NCBI GenBank assembly: GCA_009925965.1
Contig: RFPW01000124.1
Span: 1-6,620 of the forward strand
DNA length: 6,620 bases
DNA from: Betaproteobacteria bacterium
GTDB taxonomy: Bacteria > Pseudomonadota > Gammaproteobacteria > Burkholderiales > Burkholderiaceae_E
Reading direction: 5' to 3'
The notes under the pieces were generated by a model that made no database searches, was not told the origin of the DNA, and saw only the letters and a list, made by a program, of their open reading frames with translations. Of this stretch, positions 5,490 to 6,620 are shown piece after piece. Every line of letters starts with the position of its first letter. Position 1 is the stretch's first letter. A program made the translations under genes and the position numbers.

Positions 5490-6620
5490 TTGATTGCCCG
5501 TCCACGACGCATGAGCTTCGAATCACCACTTGCGCTGGCGAGTGGTGCCACGCTGCGTGGTTATGAACTGGCGTACGAAACCTACGGCGAACTCAACCCT
5601 GAGCGCAGTAATGCAGTGCTGATTTGTCATGCCCTGAATGCGTCGCACCACGTCGCGGGGGTGTATGCCGACGCACCTGAACTTCGGGGGTGGTGGGACA
5701 ACATGGTTGGTCCAGGCAAGCCCGTCGATACCAACCGATTTTTCGTGATCGGGGTCAATAACCTCGGCAGCTGCTTTGGTTCGACGGGACCGATGACGCG
5801 CGATCCCTTGACCGGCCGCCGCTATGGTCCGGACTTCCCCGTGTTGACGGTCGAGGACTGGGTGCACTCGCAGGCGCGTCTTGCGGATGCGCTGGGCATC
5901 GAGCGGTTCGCAGCGGTCATGGGCGGATCCCTCGGGGGCATGCAAGCGCTGGCCTGGAGTACGCTTTACGCCGAGAGAGTGGCGCATTGCGTCGTGATCG
6001 CGTCGACGCCGCAACTGTCGGCACAAAACATCGCCTTCAATGAAGTGGCACGCCGAGCGATCCTGACCGATCCCGATTTTCATGATGGCCGTTTTTACGA
6101 TTACGGCGTGACGCCCAAACGTGGATTGATGGTTGCCCGCATGATTGGTCACATCACCTATCAAGCCGGTGATGCCATGGCGCAGAAATTTGGTCGCGAG
6201 TTGATTAATCAGCGCGAGCAGTACGATTACACATTCGATATTGAATTTCAGATTGAACGATATCTGCGCTATCAGAGCGACAAGTTCAGTCAGTACTTTG
6301 ACGCCAATACCTACCTCCTGATCACCCGCGTGCTCGATTATTTTGATCCGGCGGCTGCGTTTGGGGGCGAGCTGAGCGCGGCGACCGCAGCCGCAACCGC
6401 GGACTTCCTGGTGATCTCGTTTACTTCGGACTGGCGATTCACGTCGGCCCGATCGCGCGAGATCGTGCAGGCCTTGTTGGCCAATCGTCGCCGAGTGACC
6501 TACGGCGAAATCGATGCGCCCCATGGGCATGACGCCTTTTTGTTGGATGACGCGCGCTATCACGCGCTTGTGCGGGCGTATTTTGAGCGGGTGGCGGCTC
6601 GGGTCGCACCTAGCATCCCA
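5490..6620 (+). CDS. metX: MetX-type homoserine O-acyltransferase (possibly succinyltransferase), 3' end cut by window
   Basis: It activates homoserine with an acyl-CoA for methionine synthesis; alpha/beta-hydrolase fold. The frame is open from 5469 to the last base (377 codons from 5490), so at most a few C-terminal residues are likely missing. Numbering from 5490, the nucleophile is Ser147 in GGSLGGMQAL, with Asp314 in FTSDWRF and His347 in GHDAFLL completing the triad. Arg217 in VARMIGH and Asp348 match substrate-binding positions. NASHHVAG, WWDNMVGPGKP and NNLGSC are family hallmarks. The DWRF form, with Arg two residues after the catalytic Asp, is what I recall from betaproteobacterial MetX enzymes classed as succinyl-CoA users, so acetyl versus succinyl is open. 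The start is either the TTG at 5490 (GAGGT site; IARPRRMSFESPLAL aligns with the family N-terminus) or the ATG at 5511. metW commonly follows in such genomes but would lie outside. Confidence 0.93.
   Translation, partial: MIARPRRMSFESPLALASGATLRGYELAYETYGELNPERSNAVLICHALNASHHVAGVYADAPELRGWWDNMVGPGKPVDTNRFFVIGVNNLGSCFGSTGPMTRDPLTGRRYGPDFPVLTVEDWVHSQARLADALGIERFAAVMGGSLGGMQALAWSTLYAERVAHCVVIASTPQLSAQNIAFNEVARRAILTDPDFHDGRFYDYGVTPKRGLMVARMIGHITYQAGDAMAQKFGRELINQREQYDYTFDIEFQIERYLRYQSDKFSQYFDANTYLLITRVLDYFDPAAAFGGELSAATAAATADFLVISFTSDWRFTSARSREIVQALLANRRRVTYGEIDAPHGHDAFLLDDARYHALVRAYFERVAARVAPSIP
5524..5547 (+). other. 10-bp hairpin with tetraloop in the first codons of metX
   Basis: CACCACTTGC (5524-5533) pairs with GCGAGTGGTG (5538-5547), with nine Watson-Crick pairs and one G-U, around the loop GCTG. 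In mRNA it would sit 13 nt after the A of the ATG at 5511, or 34 nt after the start of the TTG at 5490. It could hinder or tune initiation, or simply be a by-product of the codons used. The sequence is certain; a function is not shown. Confidence 0.45.

Noticed and set aside
5523..6563. Long open frame of 346 codons on the minus strand
   Set aside because: It lies entirely opposite metX, whose + strand frame has the full catalytic triad and family motifs. The minus frame shows no recognisable domain and is a composition-driven shadow.

Overview
The window is a compact, GC-rich stretch of a proteobacterial chromosome with seven genes, all on the + strand. Both end genes are incomplete: the first lacks its N-terminal part and the last runs off the right edge. 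There are no tRNA or rRNA genes, no mobile elements and no CRISPR array, and non-coding DNA is limited to gaps of at most about 36 bases. The gene set points to a betaproteobacterium or an Acidithiobacillus-like relative: a glutamate-cysteine ligase of the T. ferrooxidans type, a glutathione synthetase, a sugar-permease-less PTS relay (EIIA-Man type, HPr, enzyme I) and a MetX-type homoserine acyltransferase. Family assignments come from remembered motifs; the taxonomic placement is inference.

Layout: purU C-terminal part (1-588); a perfect 10-bp inverted repeat across its stop codon; gshA (625-1938); gshB (1957-3057); an EIIA-Man-like gene overlapping gshB by four bases (3054-3461); ptsH (3467-3739); ptsI (3773-5479); metX (5490 to beyond 6620). 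From gshA onward the spacings are 18, -4, 5, 33 and 10 bases, so gshA to metX looks like one transcription unit. No convincing internal promoter was seen.

How the genes work together: GshA and GshB make glutathione from glutamate, cysteine and glycine in two ATP-dependent steps. Enzyme I takes phosphate from phosphoenolpyruvate and passes it to HPr His15 and then to His9 of the EIIA protein. No EIIB or EIIC is present here, so the relay is more likely regulatory than a sugar transporter. MetX activates homoserine for methionine synthesis, so the cluster pairs sulfur-amino-acid and thiol metabolism with a PEP-sensing relay. PurU, in front of the inverted repeat, releases formate from 10-formyl-tetrahydrofolate and may belong to a separate unit.

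The least ordinary feature is in the joints. The 3' ends of three genes (gshA, gshB, ptsH) each carry short imperfect tandem repeats. In gshB four 12-bp units fill the last 16 codons and end on the first base of the next start codon. In ptsH the final codons plus the stop are repeated about three times before ptsI. There is also a 10-bp tetraloop hairpin just inside metX. I found no clear undescribed system; the glutathione-PTS operon and these repeat-bearing junctions are the best leads.
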